64,000 nucleotides of DNA, taken from positions 1-64,000 of the forward strand of contig CAXIVU010000239.1 in assembly GCA_964035795.1 (NCBI GenBank). The letters are read 5' to 3'. Shown piece after piece: positions 11,301-26,300 of this stretch. A model generated the notes under the pieces. The model saw only the letters and a program-made list of their open reading frames with translations. It did not search any database and was not told where the DNA came from. This DNA is from Pterobdella sp. o SKG-2022. Lineage: Eukaryota; Annelida; Clitellata; Hirudinida; Piscicolidae. How positions within the stretch are numbered: the stretch's first letter is position 1; every line of letters starts with the position of its first letter. A program made the translations under genes and the position numbers.

Positions 11301-14300
11301 ATTGTAGTTGGCGTTGTTGTTTCTACAGTAGTAACTGTTGGCGTAGATTTAGACAACATTTCTGTCGTTGTTGTCATAATAACAGTTGTTGTTTGCGTTG
11401 ATGTTGCAATCGTTGTCGAAACTGTTGTAGCTGTAGCCAATGAAGTTGTTGTTACAGTTATTGTAGTTGGCGTTGTTGTTTCTACAGTAGTAACTGTTGG
11501 CGTAGATTTAGACAACATTTCTGTCGTTGTTGTCATAATAACAGTTGTTGTTTGCGTTGATGTTGCAATCGTTGTCGAAACTGTTGTAGCTGTAGCCAAT
11601 GAAGTTGTTGTTACAGTTATTGTAGTTGGCGTTGTTGTTTCTACAGTAGTAACTGTTGGCGTAGATTTAGACAACATTTCTGTCGTTGTTGTCATAATAA
11701 CAGTTGTTGTTTGCGTTGATGTTGCAATCGTTGTCGAAACTGTTGTAGCTGTAGCCAATGAAGTTGTTGTTACAGTTATTGTAGTTGGCGTTGTTGTTTC
11801 TACAGTAGTAACTGTTGGCGTAGATTTAGACAACATTTCTGTCGTTGTTGTCATAATAACAGTTGTTGTTTGCGTTGATGTTGCAATCGTTGTCGAAACT
11901 GTTGTAGCTGTAGCCAATGAAGTTGTTGTTACAGTTATTGTAGTTGGCGTTGTTGTTTCTACAGTAGTAACTGTTGGCGTAGATTTAGACAACATTTCTG
12001 TCGTTGTTGTCATAATAACAGTTGTTGTTTGCGTTGATGTTGCAATCGTTGTCGAAACTGTTGTAGCTGTAGCCAATGAAGTTGTTGTTACAGTTATTGT
12101 AGTTGGCGTTGTTGTTTCTACAGTAGTAACTGTTGGCGTAGATTTAGACAACATTTCTGTCGTTGTTGTCATAATAACAGTTGTTGTTTGCGTTGATGTT
12201 GCAATCGTTGTCGAAACTGTTGTAGCTGTAGCCAATGAAGTTGTTGTTACAGTTATTGTAGTTGGCGTTGTTGTTTCTACAGTAGTAACTGTTGGCGTAG
12301 ATTTAGACAACATTTCTGTCGTTGTTGTCATAATAACAGTTGTTGTTTGCGTTGATGTTGCAATCGTTGTCGAAACTGTTGTAGCTGTAGCCAATGAAGT
12401 TGTTGTTACAGTTATTGTAGTTGGCGTTGTTGTTTCTACAGTAGTAACTGTTGGCGTAGATTTAGACAACATTTCTGTCGTTGTTGTCATAATAACAGTT
12501 GTTGTTTGCGTTGATGTTGCAATCGTTGTCGAAACTGTTGTAGCTGTAGCCAATGAAGTTGTTGTTACAGTTATTGTAGTTGGCGTTGTTGTTTCTACAG
12601 TAGTAACTGTTGGCGTAGATTTAGACAACATTTCTGTCGTTGTTGTCATAATAACAGTTGTTGTTTGCGTTGATGTTGCAATCGTTGTCGAAACTGTTGT
12701 AGCTGTAGCCAATGAAGTTGTTGTTACAGTTATTGTAGTTGGCGTTGTTGTTTCTACAGTAGTAACTGTTGGCGTAGATTTAGACAACATTTCTGTCGTT
12801 GTTGTCATAATAACAGTTGTTGTTTGCGTTGATGTTGCAATCGTTGTCGAAACTGTTGTAGCTGTAGCCAATGAAGTTGTTGTTACAGTTATTGTAGTTG
12901 GCGTTGTTGTTTCTACAGTAGTAACTGTTGGCGTAGATTTAGACAACATTTCTGTCGTTGTTGTCATAATAACAGTTGTTGTTTGCGTTGATGTTGCAAT
13001 CGTTGTCGAAACTGTTGTAGCTGTAGCCAATGAAGTTGTTGTTACAGTTATTGTAGTTGGCGTTGTTGTTTCTACAGTAGTAACTGTTGGCGTAGATTTA
13101 GACAACATTTCTGTCGTTGTTGTCATAATAACAGTTGTTGTTTGCGTTGATGTTGCAATCGTTGTCGAAACTGTTGTAGCTGTAGCCAATGAAGTTGTTG
13201 TTACAGTTATTGTAGTTGGCGTTGTTGTTTCTACAGTAGTAACTGTTGGCGTAGATTTAGACAACATTTCTGTCGTTGTTGTCATAATAACAGTTGTTGT
13301 TTGCGTTGATGTTGCAATCGTTGTCGAAACTGTTGTAGCTGTAGCCAATGAAGTTGTTGTTACAGTTATTGTAGTTGGCGTTGTTGTTTCTACAGTAGTA
13401 ACTGTTGGCGTAGATTTAGACAACATTTCTGTCGTTGTTGTCATAATAACAGTTGTTGTTTGCGTTGATGTTGCAATCGTTGTCGAAACTGTTGTAGCTG
13501 TAGCCAATGAAGTTGTTGTTACAGTTATTGTAGTTGGCGTTGTTGTTTCTACAGTAGTAACTGTTGGCGTAGATTTAGACAACATTTCTGTCGTTGTTGT
13601 CATAATAACAGTTGTTGTTTGCGTTGATGTTGCAATCGTTGTCGAAACTGTTGTAGCTGTAGCCAATGAAGTTGTTGTTACAGTTATTGTAGTTGGCGTT
13701 GTTGTTTCTACAGTAGTAACTGTTGGCGTAGATTTAGACAACATTTCTGTCGTTGTTGTCATAATAACAGTTGTTGTTTGCGTTGATGTTGCAATCGTTG
13801 TCGAAACTGTTGTAGCTGTAGCCAATGAAGTTGTTGTTACAGTTATTGTAGTTGGCGTTGTTGTTTCTACAGTAGTAACTGTTGGCGTAGATTTAGACAA
13901 CATTTCTGTCGTTGTTGTCATAATAACAGTTGTTGTTTGCGTTGATGTTGCAATCGTTGTCGAAACTGTTGTAGCTGTAGCCAATGAAGTTGTTGTTACA
14001 GTTATTGTAGTTGGCGTTGTTGTTTCTACAGTAGTAACTGTTGGCGTAGATTTAGACAACATTTCTGTCGTTGTTGTCATAATAACAGTTGTTGTTTGCG
14101 TTGATGTTGCAATCGTTGTCGAAACTGTTGTAGCTGTAGCCAATGAAGTTGTTGTTACAGTTATTGTAGTTGGCGTTGTTGTTTCTACAGTAGTAACTGT
14201 TGGCGTAGATTTAGACAACATTTCTGTCGTTGTTGTCATAATAACAGTTGTTGTTTGCGTTGATGTTGCAATCGTTGTCGAAACTGTTGTAGCTGTAGCC

Positions 14301-17300
14301 AATGAAGTTGTTGTTACAGTTATTGTAGTTGGCGTTATTGTTTCTACACTAGTAACTGTTGGCGTAGATTTAGACAACATTTCTGTCGTTGTTGTCATAA
14401 TAACAGTTGTTGTTTGCGTTGATGTTGCAATCGTTGTCGAAACTGTTGTAGCTGTAGCCAATGAAGTTGTTGTTACAGTTATTGTAGTTGGCGTTATTGT
14501 TTCTACACTAGTAACTGTTGGCGTAGATTTAGACAACATTTCTGTCGTTGTTGTCATAATAACAGTTGTTGTTTGCGTTGATGTTGCAATCGTTGTCGAA
14601 ACTGTTGTAGCTGTAGCCAATGAAGTTGTTGTTACAGTTATTGTAGTTGGCGTTGTTGTTTCTACAGTAGTAACTGTTGGCGTAGATTTAGACAACATTT
14701 CTGTCGTTGTTGTCATAATAACAGTTGTTGTTTGCGTTGATGTTGCAATCGTTGTCGAAACTGTTGTAGCTGTAGCCAATGAAGTTGTTGTTACAGTTAT
14801 TGTAGTTGGCGTTGTTGTTTCTACAGTAGTAACTGTTGGCGTAGATTTAGACAACATTTCTGTCGTTGTTGTCATAATAACAGTTGTTGTTTGCGTTGAT
14901 GTTGCAATCGTTGTCGAAACTGTTGTAGCTGTAGCCAATGAAGTTGTTGTTACAGTTATTGTAGTTGGCGTTGTTGTTTCTACAGTAGTAACTGTTGGCG
15001 TAGATTTAGACAACATTTCTGTCGTTGTTGTCATAATAACAGTTGTTGTTTGCGTTGATGTTGCAATCGTTGTCGAAACTGTTGTAGCTGTAGCCAATGA
15101 AGTTGTTGTTACAGTTATTGTAGTTGGCGTTGTTGTTTCTACAGTAGTAACTGTTGGCGTAGATTTAGACAACATTTCTGTCGTTGTTGTCATAATAACA
15201 GTTGTTGTTTGCGTTGATGTTGCAATCGTTGTCGAAACTGTTGTAGCTGTAGCCAATGAAGTTGTTGTTACAGTTATTGTAGTTGGCGTTGTTGTTTCTA
15301 CAGTAGTAACTGTTGGCGTAGATTTAGACAACATTTCTGTCGTTGTTGTCATAATAACAGTTGTTGTTTGCGTTGATGTTGCAATCGTTGTCGAAACTGT
15401 TGTAGCTGTAGCCAATGAAGTTGTTGTTACAGTTATTGTAGTTGGCGTTATTGTTTCTACACTAGTAACTGTTGGCGTAGATTTAGACAACATTTCTGTC
15501 GTTGTTGTCATAATAACAGTTGTTGTTTGCGTTGATGTTGCAATCGTTGTCGAAACTGTTGTAGCTGTAGCCAATGAAGTTGTTGTTACAGTTATTGTAG
15601 TTGGCGTTGTTGTTTCTACAGTAGTAACTGTTGGCGTAGATTTAGACAACATTTCTGTCGTTGTTGTCATAATAACAGTTGTTGTTTGCGTTGATGTTGC
15701 AATCGTTGTCGAAACTGTTGTAGCTGTAGCCAATGAAGTTGTTGTTACAGTTATTGTAGTTGGCGTTGTTGTTTCTACAGTAGTAACTGTTGGCGTAGAT
15801 TTAGACAACATTTCTGTCGTTGTTGTCATAATAACAGTTGTTGTTTGCGTTGATGTTGCAATCGTTGTCGAAACTGTTGTAGCTGTAGCCAATGAAGTTG
15901 TTGTTACAGTTATTGTAGTTGGCGTTGTTGTTTCTACAGTAGTAACTGTTGGCGTAGATTTAGACAACATTTCTGTCGTTGTTGTCATAATAACAGTTGT
16001 TGTTTGCGTTGATGTTGCAATCGTTGTCGAAACTGTTGTAGCTGTAGCCAATGAAGTTGTTGTTACAGTTATTGTAGTTGGCGTTGTTGTTTCTACAGTA
16101 GTAACTGTTGGCGTAGATTTAGACAACATTTCTGTCGTTGTTGTCATAATAACAGTTGTTGTTTGCGTTGATGTTGCAATCGTTGTCGAAACTGTTGTAG
16201 CTGTAGCCAATGAAGTTGTTGTTACAGTTATTGTAGTTGGCGTTGTTGTTTCTACAGTAGTAACTGTTGGCGTAGATTTAGACAACATTTCTGTCGTTGT
16301 TGTCATAATAACAGTTGTTGTTTGCGTTGATGTTGCAATCGTTGTCGAAACTGTTGTAGCTGTAGCCAATGAAGTTGTTGTTACAGTTATTGTAGTTGGC
16401 GTTGTTGTTTCTACAGTAGTAACTGTTGGCGTAGATTTAGACAACATTTCTGTCGTTGTTGTCATAATAACAGTTGTTGTTTGCGTTGATGTTGCAATCG
16501 TTGTCGAAACTGTTGTAGCTGTAGCCAATGAAGTTGTTGTTACAGTTATTGTAGTTGGCGTTGTTGTTTCTACAGTAGTAACTGTTGGCGTAGATTTAGA
16601 CAACATTTCTGTCGTTGTTGTCATAATAACAGTTGTTGTTTGCGTTGATGTTGCAATCGTTGTCGAAACTGTTGTAGCTGTAGCCAATGAAGTTGTTGTT
16701 ACAGTTATTGTAGTTGGCGTTGTTGTTTCTACAGTAGTAACTGTTGGCGTAGATTTAGACAACATTTCTGTCGTTGTTGTCATAATAACAGTTGTTGTTT
16801 GCGTTGATGTTGCAATCGTTGTCGAAACTGTTGTAGCTGTAGCCAATGAAGTTGTTGTTACAGTTATTGTAGTTGGCGTTGTTGTTTCTACAGTAGTAAC
16901 TGTTGGCGTAGATTTAGACAACATTTCTGTCGTTGTTGTCATAATAACAGTTGTTGTTTGCGTTGATGTTGCAATCGTTGTCGAAACTGTTGTAGCTGTA
17001 GCCAATGAAGTTGTTGTTACAGTTATTGTAGTTGGCGTTGTTGTTTCTACAGTAGTAACTGTTGGCGTAGATTTAGACAACATTTCTGTCGTTGTTGTCA
17101 TAATAACAGTTGTTGTTTGCGTTGATGTTGCAATCGTTGTCGAAACTGTTGTAGCTGTAGCCAATGAAGTTGTTGTTACAGTTATTGTAGTTGGCGTTGT
17201 TGTTTCTACAGTAGTAACTGTTGGCGTAGATTTAGACAACATTTCTGTCGTTGTTGTCATAATAACAGTTGTTGTTTGCGTTGATGTTGCAATCGTTGTC

Positions 17301-20300
17301 GAAACTGTTGTAGCTGTAGCCAATGAAGTTGTTGTTACAGTTATTGTAGTTGGCGTTGTTGTTTCTACAGTAGTAACTGTTGGCGTAGATTTAGACAACA
17401 TTTCTGTCGTTGTTGTCATAATAACAGTTGTTGTTTGCGTTGATGTTGCAATCGTTGTCGAAACTGTTGTAGCTGTAGCCAATGAAGTTGTTGTTACAGT
17501 TATTGTAGTTGGCGTTGTTGTTTCTACAGTAGTAACTGTTGGCGTAGATTTAGACAACATTTCTGTCGTTGTTGTCATAATAACAGTTGTTGTTTGCGTT
17601 GATGTTGCAATCGTTGTCGAAACTGTTGTAGCTGTAGCCAATGAAGTTGTTGTTACAGAAATTGTAGTTGGCGTTGTTGTTTCTACAGTAGTAACTGTTG
17701 GCGTAGATTTAGACAACATTTCTGTCGTTGTTGTCATAATAACAGTTGTTGTTTGCGTTGATGTTGCAATCGTTGTCGAAACTGTTGTAGCTGTAGCCAA
17801 TGAAGTTGTTGTTACAGTTATTGTAGTTGGCGTTGTTGTTTCTACAGTAGTAACTGTTGGCGTAGATTTAGACAACATTTCTGTCGTTGTTGTCATAATA
17901 ACAGTTGTTGTTTGCGTTAATGTTGCAATCGTTGTCGAAACTGTTGTAGCTGTAGCCAATGAAGTTGTTGTTACAGTTATTGTAGTTGGCGTTGTTGTTT
18001 CTACAGTAGTAACTGTTGGCGTAGATTTAGACAACATTTCTGTCGTTGTTGTCATAATAACAGTTGTTGTTTGCGTTAATGTTGCAATCGTTGTCGAAAC
18101 TGTTGTAGCTGTAGCCAATGAAGTTGTTGTTACAGAAATTGTAGTTGGCGTTGTTGTTTCTACAGTAGTAACTGTTGGCGTAGATTTAGACAACATTTCT
18201 GTCGTTGTTGTCATAATAACAGTTGTTGTTTGCGTTGATGTTGCAATCGTTGTCGAAACTGTTGTAGCTGTAGCCAATGAAGTTGTTGTTACAGTTATTG
18301 TAGTTGGCGTTGTTGTTTCTACAGTAGTAACTGTTGGCGTAGATTTAGACAACATTTCTGTCGTTGTTGTCATAATAACAGTTGTTGTTTGCGTTGATGT
18401 TGCAATCGTTGTCGAAACTGTTGTAGCTGTAGCCAATGAAGTTGTTGTTACAGTTATTGTAGTTGGCGTTGTTGTTTCTACAGTAGTAACTGTTGGCGTA
18501 GATTTAGACAACATTTCTGTCGTTGTTGTCATAATAACAGTTGTTGTTTGCGTTGATGTTGCAATCGTTGTCGAAACTGTTGTAGCTGTAGCCAATGAAG
18601 TTGTTGTTACAGTTATTGTAGTTGGCGTTGTTGTTTCTACAGTAGTAACTGTTGGCGTAGATTTAGACAACATTTCTGTCGTTGTTGTCATAATAACAGT
18701 TGTTGTTTGCGTTGATGTTGCAATCGTTGTCGAAACTGTTGTAGCTGTAGCCAATGAAGTTGTTGTTACAGTTATTGTAGTTGGCGTTGTTGTTTCTACA
18801 GTAGTAACTGTTGGCGTAGATTTAGACAACATTTCTGTCGTTGTTGTCATAATAACAGTTGTTGTTTGCGTTGATGTTGCAATCGTTGTCGAAACTGTTG
18901 TAGCTGTAGCCAATGAAGTTGTTGTTACAGTTATTGTAGTTGGCGTTGTTGTTTCTACAGTAGTAACTGTTGGCGTAGATTTAGACAACATTTCTATCGT
19001 TGTTGTCATAATAACAGTTGTTGTTTGCGTTGATGTTGCAATCGTTGTCGAAACTGTTGTAGCTGTAGCCAATGGAGTTGTTGTTACAGTTATTGTAGTT
19101 GGCGTTGTTGTTTCTACAGTAGTAACTGTTGGCGTAGATTTAGACAACATTTCTGTCGTTGTTGTCATAATAACAGTTGTTGTTTGCGTTGATGTTGCAA
19201 TCGTTGTCGAAACTGTTGTAGCTGTAGCCAATGAAGTTGTTGTTACAGAAATTGTAGTTGGCGTTGTTGTTTCTACAGTAGTAACTGTTGGCGTAGATTT
19301 AGACAACATTTCTGTCGTTGTTGTCATAATAACAGTTGTTGTTTGCGTTGATGTTGCAATCGTTGTCGAAACTGTTGTAGCTGTAGCCAATGAAGTTGTT
19401 GTTACAGTTATTGTAGTTGGCGTTGTTGTTTCTACAGTAGTAACTGTTGGCGTAGATTTAGACAACATTTCTGTCGTTGTTGTCATAATAACAGTTGTTG
19501 TTTGCGTTGATGTTGCAATCGTTGTCGAAACTGTTGTAGCTGTAGCCAATGAAGTTGTTGTTACAGTTATTGTAGTTGGCGTTGTTGTTTCTACAGTAGT
19601 AACTGTTGGCGTAGATTTAGACAACATTTCTATCGTTGTTGTCATAATAACAGTTGTTGTTTGCGTTGATGTTGCAATCGTTGTCGAAACTGTTGTAGCT
19701 GTAGCCAATGAAGTTGTTGTTACAGTTATTGTAGTTGGCGTTGTTGTTTCTACAGTAGTAACTGTTGGCGTAGATTTAGACAACATTTCTGTCGTTGTTG
19801 TCATAATAACAGTTGTTGTTTGCGTTGATGTTGCAATCGTTGTCGAAACTGTTGTAGCTGTAGCCAATGAAGTTGTTGTTACAGAAATTGTAGTTGGCGT
19901 TGTTGTTTCTACAGTAGTAACTGTTGGCGTAGATTTAGACAACATTTCTGTCGTTGTTGTCATAATAACAGTTGTTGTTTGCGTTGATGTTGCAATCGTT
20001 GTCGAAACTGTTGTAGCTGTAGCAAATGAAGTTGTTGTTACAGTTATTGTAGTTGGCGTTGTTGTTTCTACAGTAGTAACTGTTGGCGTAGATTTAGACA
20101 ACATTTCTGTCGTTGTTGTCATAATAACAGTTGTTGTTTGCGTTGATGTTGCAATCGTTGTCGAAACTGTTGTAGCTGTAGCCAATGAAGTTGTTGTTAC
20201 AGTTATTGTAGTTGGCGTTGTTGTTTCTACAGTAGTATCTGTTGGCGTAGATTTAGACAACATTTCTGTCGTTGTTGTCATAATAACAGTTGTTGTTTGC

Positions 20301-23300
20301 GTTGATGTTGCAATCGTTGTCGAAACTGTTGTAGCTGTAGCCAATGAAGTTGTTGTTACAGTTATTGTAGTTGGCGTTGTTGTTTCTACAGTAGTAACTG
20401 TTGGCGTAGATTTAGACAACATTTCTGTCGTTGTTGTCATAATAACAGTTGTTGTTTGCGTTGATGTTGCAATCGTTGTCGAAACTGTTGTAGCTGTAGC
20501 CAATGAAGTTGTTGTTACAGTTATTGTAGTTGGCGTTGTTGTTTCTACAGTAGTAACTGTTGGCGTAGATTTAGACAACATTTCTGTCGTTGTTGTCATA
20601 ATAACAGTTGTTGTTTGCGTTGATGTTGCAATTGTTGTCGAAACTGTTGTAGCTGTAGCCAATGAAGTTGTTGTTACAGTTATTGTAGTTGGCGTTGTTG
20701 TTTCTACAGTAGTAACTGTTGGCGTAGATTTAGACAACATTTCTGTCGTTGTTGTCATAATAACAGTTGTTGTTTGCGTTGATGTTGCAATCGTTGTCGA
20801 AACTGTTGTAGCTGTAGCCAATGAAGTTGTTGTTACAGTTATTGTAGTTGGCGTTGTTGTTTCTACAGTAGTAACTGTTGGCGTAGATTTAGACAACTTT
20901 TCTGTCTTTGTTGTCATAATAACAGTTGTTGTTTGCGTTGATGTTGCAATCGTTGTCGAAACTGTTGTAGCTGTAGCCAATGAAGTTGTTGTTACAGTTA
21001 TTGTAGTTGGCGTTGTTGTTTCTACAGTAGTAACTGTTGGCGTAGATTTAGACAACATTTCTGTCGTTGTTGTCATAATAACAGTTGTTGTTTGCGTTAA
21101 TGTTGCAATCGTTGTCGAAACTGTTGTAGCTGTAGCCAATGAAGTTGTTGTTACAGTTATTGTAGTTGGCGTTGTTGTTTCTACAGTAGTAACTGTTGGC
21201 GTAGATTTAGACAACATTTCTGTCGTTGTTGTCATAATAACAGTTGTTGTTTGCGTTGATGTTGCAATCGTTGTCGAACCTGTTGTAGCTGTAGCCAATG
21301 AAGTTGTTGTTACAGTTATTGTAGTTGGCGTTGTTGTTTCTACAGTAGTAACTGTTGGCGTAGATTTAGACAACATTTCTGTCTTTGTTGTCATAATAAC
21401 AGTTGTTGTTTGCGTTGATGTTGCAATCGTTGTCGAAACTGTTGTAGCTATAGCCAATGAAGTTGTTGTTACAGTTATTGTAGTTGGCGTTGTTGTTTCT
21501 ACAGTAGTAACTGTTGGCGTAGATTTAGACAACATTTCTGTCGTTGTTGTCATAATAAGAGTTGTTGTTTGCGTTGATGTTGCAATCGATGTCGAAACTG
21601 TTGTAGCTGTAGCCAATGAAGTTGTTGTTACAGTTATTGTAGTTGGCGTTGTTGTTTCTACAGTAGTAACTGTTGGCGTAGATTTAGACAACATTTCTGT
21701 CGTTGTTGTCATAATAACAGTTGTTGTTTGCGTTGATGTTGCAATCGTTGTCGAAACTGTTGTAGCTGTAGCCAATGAAGTTGTTGTTACAGTTATTGTA
21801 GTTGGCGTTGTTGTTTCTACAGTAGTAACTGTTGGCGTAGATTTAGACAACATTTCTATCGTTGTTGTCATAATAACAGTTGTTGTTTGCGTTGATGTTG
21901 CAATCGTTGTCGAAACTGTTGTAGCTGTAGCCAATGAAGTTGTTGTTACAGTTATTGTAGTTGGCGTTGTTGTTTCTACAGTAGTAACTGTTGGCGTAGA
22001 TTTAGACAACATTTCTGTCGTTGTTGTCATAATAACAGTTGTTGTTTGCGTTGATGTTGCAATCGTTGTCGAAACTGTTGTAGCTGTAGCCAATGAAGTT
22101 GTTGTTACAGTTATTGTAGTTGGCGTTGTTGTTTCTACAGTAGTAACTGTTGGCGTAGATTTAGACAACATTTCTGTCGTTGTTGTCATAATAACAGTTG
22201 TTGTTTGCGTTGATGTTGCAATCGTTGTCGAAACTGTTGTAGCTGTAGCCAATGAAGTTGTTGTTACAGTTATTGTAGTTGGCGTTGTTGTTTCTACAGT
22301 AGTAACTGTTGGCGTAGATTTAGACAACATTTCTGTCGTTGTTGTCATAATAACAGTTGTTGTTTGCGTTGATGTTGCAATCGTTGTCGAAACTGTTGTA
22401 GCTGTAGCCAATGAAGTTGTTGTTACAGTTATTGTAGTTGGCGTTGTTGTTTCTACAGTAGTAACTGTTGGCGTAGATTTAGACAACATTTCTGTCGTTG
22501 TTGTCATAATAACAGTTGTTGTTTGCGTTGATGTTGCAATCGTTGTCGAAACTGTTGTAGCTGTAGCCAATGAAGTTGTTGTTACAGTTATTGTAGTTGG
22601 CGTTGTTGTTTCTACAGTAGTAACTGTTGGCGTAGATTTAGACAACATTTCTGTCGTTGTTGTCATAATAACAGTTGTTGTTTGCGTTGATGTTGCAATC
22701 GTTGTCGAAACTGTTGTAGCTGTAGCCAATGAAGTTGTTGTTACAGTTATTGTAGTTGGTGTTGTTGTTTCTACAGTAGTAACTGTTGGCGTAGATTTAG
22801 ACAACATTTCTGTCGTTGTTGTCATAATAACAGTTGTTGTTTGCGTTGATGTTGCAATCGTTGTCGAAACTGTTGTAGCTGTAGCCAATGAAGTTGTTGT
22901 TACAGTTATTGTAGTTGGCGTTGTTGTTTCTACAGTAGTAACTGTTGGCGTAGATTTAGACAACATTTCTGTCGTTGTTGTCATAATAACAGTTGTTGTT
23001 TGCGTTGATGTTGCAATCGTTGTCGAAACTGTTGTAGCTGTAGCCAATGAAGTTGTTGTTACAGTTATTGTAGTTGGCGTTGTTGTTTCTACAGTAGTAA
23101 CTGTTGGCGTAGATTTAGACAACATTTCTGTCGTTGTTGTCATAATAACAGTTGTTGTTTGCGTTGATGTTGCAATCGTTGTCGAAACTGTTGTAGCTGT
23201 AGCCAATGAAGTTGTTGTTACAGTTATTGTAGTTGGCGTTGTTGTTTCTACAGTAGTAACTGTTGGCGTAGATTTAGACAACATTTCTGTCGTTGTTGTC

Positions 23301-26300
23301 ATAATAACAGTTGTTGTTTGCGTTGATGTTGCAATCGTTGTCGAAACTGTTGTAGCTGTAGCCAATGAAGTTGTTGTTACAGTTATTGTAGTTGGCGTTG
23401 TTGTTTCTACAGTAGTAACTGTTGGCGTAGATTTAGACAACATTTCTGTCGTTGTTGTCATAATAACAGTTGTTGTTTGCGTTGATGTTGCAATCGTTGT
23501 CGAAACTGTTGTAGCTGTAGCCAATGAAGTTGTTGTTACAGTTATTGTAGTTGGCGTTGTTGTTTCTACAGTAGTAACTGTTGGCGTAGATTTAGACAAC
23601 ATTTCTGTCGTTGTTGTCATAATAACAGTTGTTGTTTGCGTTGATGTTGCAATCGTTGTCGAAACTGTTGTAGCTGTAGCCAATGAAGTTGTTGTTACAG
23701 TTATTGTAGTTGGCGTTGTTGTTTCTACAGTAGTAACTGTTGGCGTAGATTTAGACAACATTTCTGTCGTTGTTGTCATAATAACAGTTGTTGTTTGCGT
23801 TGATGTTGCAATCGTTGTCGAAACTGTTGTAGCTGTAGCCAATGAAGTTGTTGTTACAGTTATTGTAGTTGGCGTTGTTGTTTCTACAGTAGTAACTGTT
23901 GGCGTAGATTTAGACAACATTTCTGTCGTTGTTGTCATAATAACAGTTGTTGTTTGCGTTGATGTTGCAATCGTTGTCGAAACTGTTGTAGCTGTAGCCA
24001 ATGAAGTTGTTGTTACAGTTATTGTAGTTGGCGTTGTTGTTTCTACAGTAGTAACTGTTGGCGTAGATTTAGACAACATTTCTGTCGTTGTTGTCATAAT
24101 AACAGTTGTTGTTTGCGTTGATGTTGCAATCGTTGTCGAAACTGTTGTAGCTGTAGCCAATGAAGTTGTTGTTACAGTTATTGTAGTTGGCGTTGTTGTT
24201 TCTACAGTAGTAACTGTTGGCGTAGATTTAGACAACATTTCTGTCGTTGTTGTCATAATAACAGTTGTTGTTTGCGTTGATGTTGCAATCGTTGTCGAAA
24301 CTGTTGTAGCTGTAGCCAATGAAGTTGTTGTTACAGTTATTGTAGTTGGCGTTGTTGTTTCTACAGTAGTAACTGTTGGCGTAGATTTAGACAACATTTC
24401 TGTCGTTGTTGTCATAATAACAGTTGTTGTTTGCGTTGATGTTGCAATCGTTGTCGAAACTGTTGTAGCTGTAGCCAATGAAGTTGTTGTTACAGTTATT
24501 GTAGTTGGCGTTGTTGTTTCTACAGTAGTAACTGTTGGCGTAGATTTAGACAACATTTCTGTCGTTGTTGTCATAATAACAGTTGTTGTTTGCGTTGATG
24601 TTGCAATCGTTGTCGAAACTGTTGTAGCTGTAGCCAATGAAGTTGTTGTTACAGTTATTGTAGTTGGCGTTGTTGTTTCTACAGTAGTAACTGTTGGCGT
24701 AGATTTAGACAACATTTCTGTCGTTGTTGTCATAATAACAGTTGTTGTTTGCGTTGATGTTGCAATCGTTGTCGAAACTGTTGTAGCTGTAGCCAATGAA
24801 GTTGTTGTTACAGTTATTGTAGTTGGCGTTGTTGTTTCTACAGTAGTAACTGTTGGCGTAGATTTAGACAACATTTCTGTCGTTGTTGTCATAATAACAG
24901 TTGTTGTTTGCGTTGATGTTGCAATCGTTGTCGAAACTGTTGTAGCTGTAGCCAATGAAGTTGTTGTTACAGTTATTGTAGTTGGCGTTGTTGTTTCTAC
25001 AGTAGTAACTGTTGGCGTAGATTTAGACAACATTTCTGTCGTTGTTGTCATAATAACAGTTGTTGTTTGCGTTGATGTTGCAATCGTTGTCGAAACTGTT
25101 GTAGCTGTAGCCAATGAAGTTGTTGTTACAGTTATTGTAGTTGGCGTTGTTGTTTCTACAGTAGTAACTGTTGGCGTAGATTTAGACAACATTTCTGTCG
25201 TTGTTGTCATAATAACAGTTGTTGTTTGCGTTGATGTTGCAATCGTTGTCGAAACTGTTGTAGCTGTAGCCAATGAAGTTGTTGTTACAGTTATTGTAGT
25301 TGGCGTTGTTGTTTCTACAGTAGTAACTGTTGGCGTAGATTTAGACAACATTTCTGTCGTTGTTGTCATAATAACAGTTGTTGTTTGCGTTGATGTTGCA
25401 ATCGTTGTCGAAACTGTTGTAGCTGTAGCCAATGAAGTTGTTGTTACAGTTATTGTAGTTGGCGTTGTTGTTTCTACAGTAGTAACTGTTGGCGTAGATT
25501 TAGACAACATTTCTGTCGTTGTTGTCATAATAACAGTTGTTGTTTGCGTTGATGTTGCAATCGTTGTCGAAACTGTTGTAGCTGTAGCCAATGAAGTTGT
25601 TGTTACAGTTATTGTAGTTGGCGTTGTTGTTTCTACAGTAGTAACTGTTGGCGTAGATTTAGACAACATTTCTGTCTTTGTTGTCATAATAACAGTTGTT
25701 GTTTGCGTTGATGTTGCAATCGATGTCGAAACTGTTGTAGCTGTAGCCAATGAAGTTGTTGTTACAGTTATTGTAGTTGGCGTTGTTGTTTCTACAGTAG
25801 TAACTGTTGGCGTAGATTTAGACAACATTTCTGTCGTTGTTGTCATAATAACAGTTGTTGTTTGCGTTGATGTTGCAATCGTTGTCGAAACTGTTGTAGC
25901 TGTAGCCAATGAAGTTGTTGTTACAGTTATTGTAGTTGGCGTTGTTGTTTCTACAGTAGTAACTGTTGGCGTAGATTTAGACAACATTTCTGTCTTTGTT
26001 GTCATAATAACAGTTGTTGTTTGCGTTGATGTTGCAATCGTTGTCGAAACTGTTGTAGCTATAGCCAATGAAGTTGTTGTTACAGTTATTGTAGTTGGCG
26101 TTGTTGTTTCTACAGTAGTAACTGTTGGCGTAGATTTAGACAACATTTCTGTCGTTGTTGTCATAATAAGAGTTGTTGTTTGCGTTGATGTTGCAATCGA
26201 TGTCGAATCTGTTGTAGCTGTAGCCAATGAAGTTGTTGTTACAGTTATTGTAGTTGGCGTTGTTGTTTCTACAGTAGTAACTGTTGGCGTAGATTTAGAC

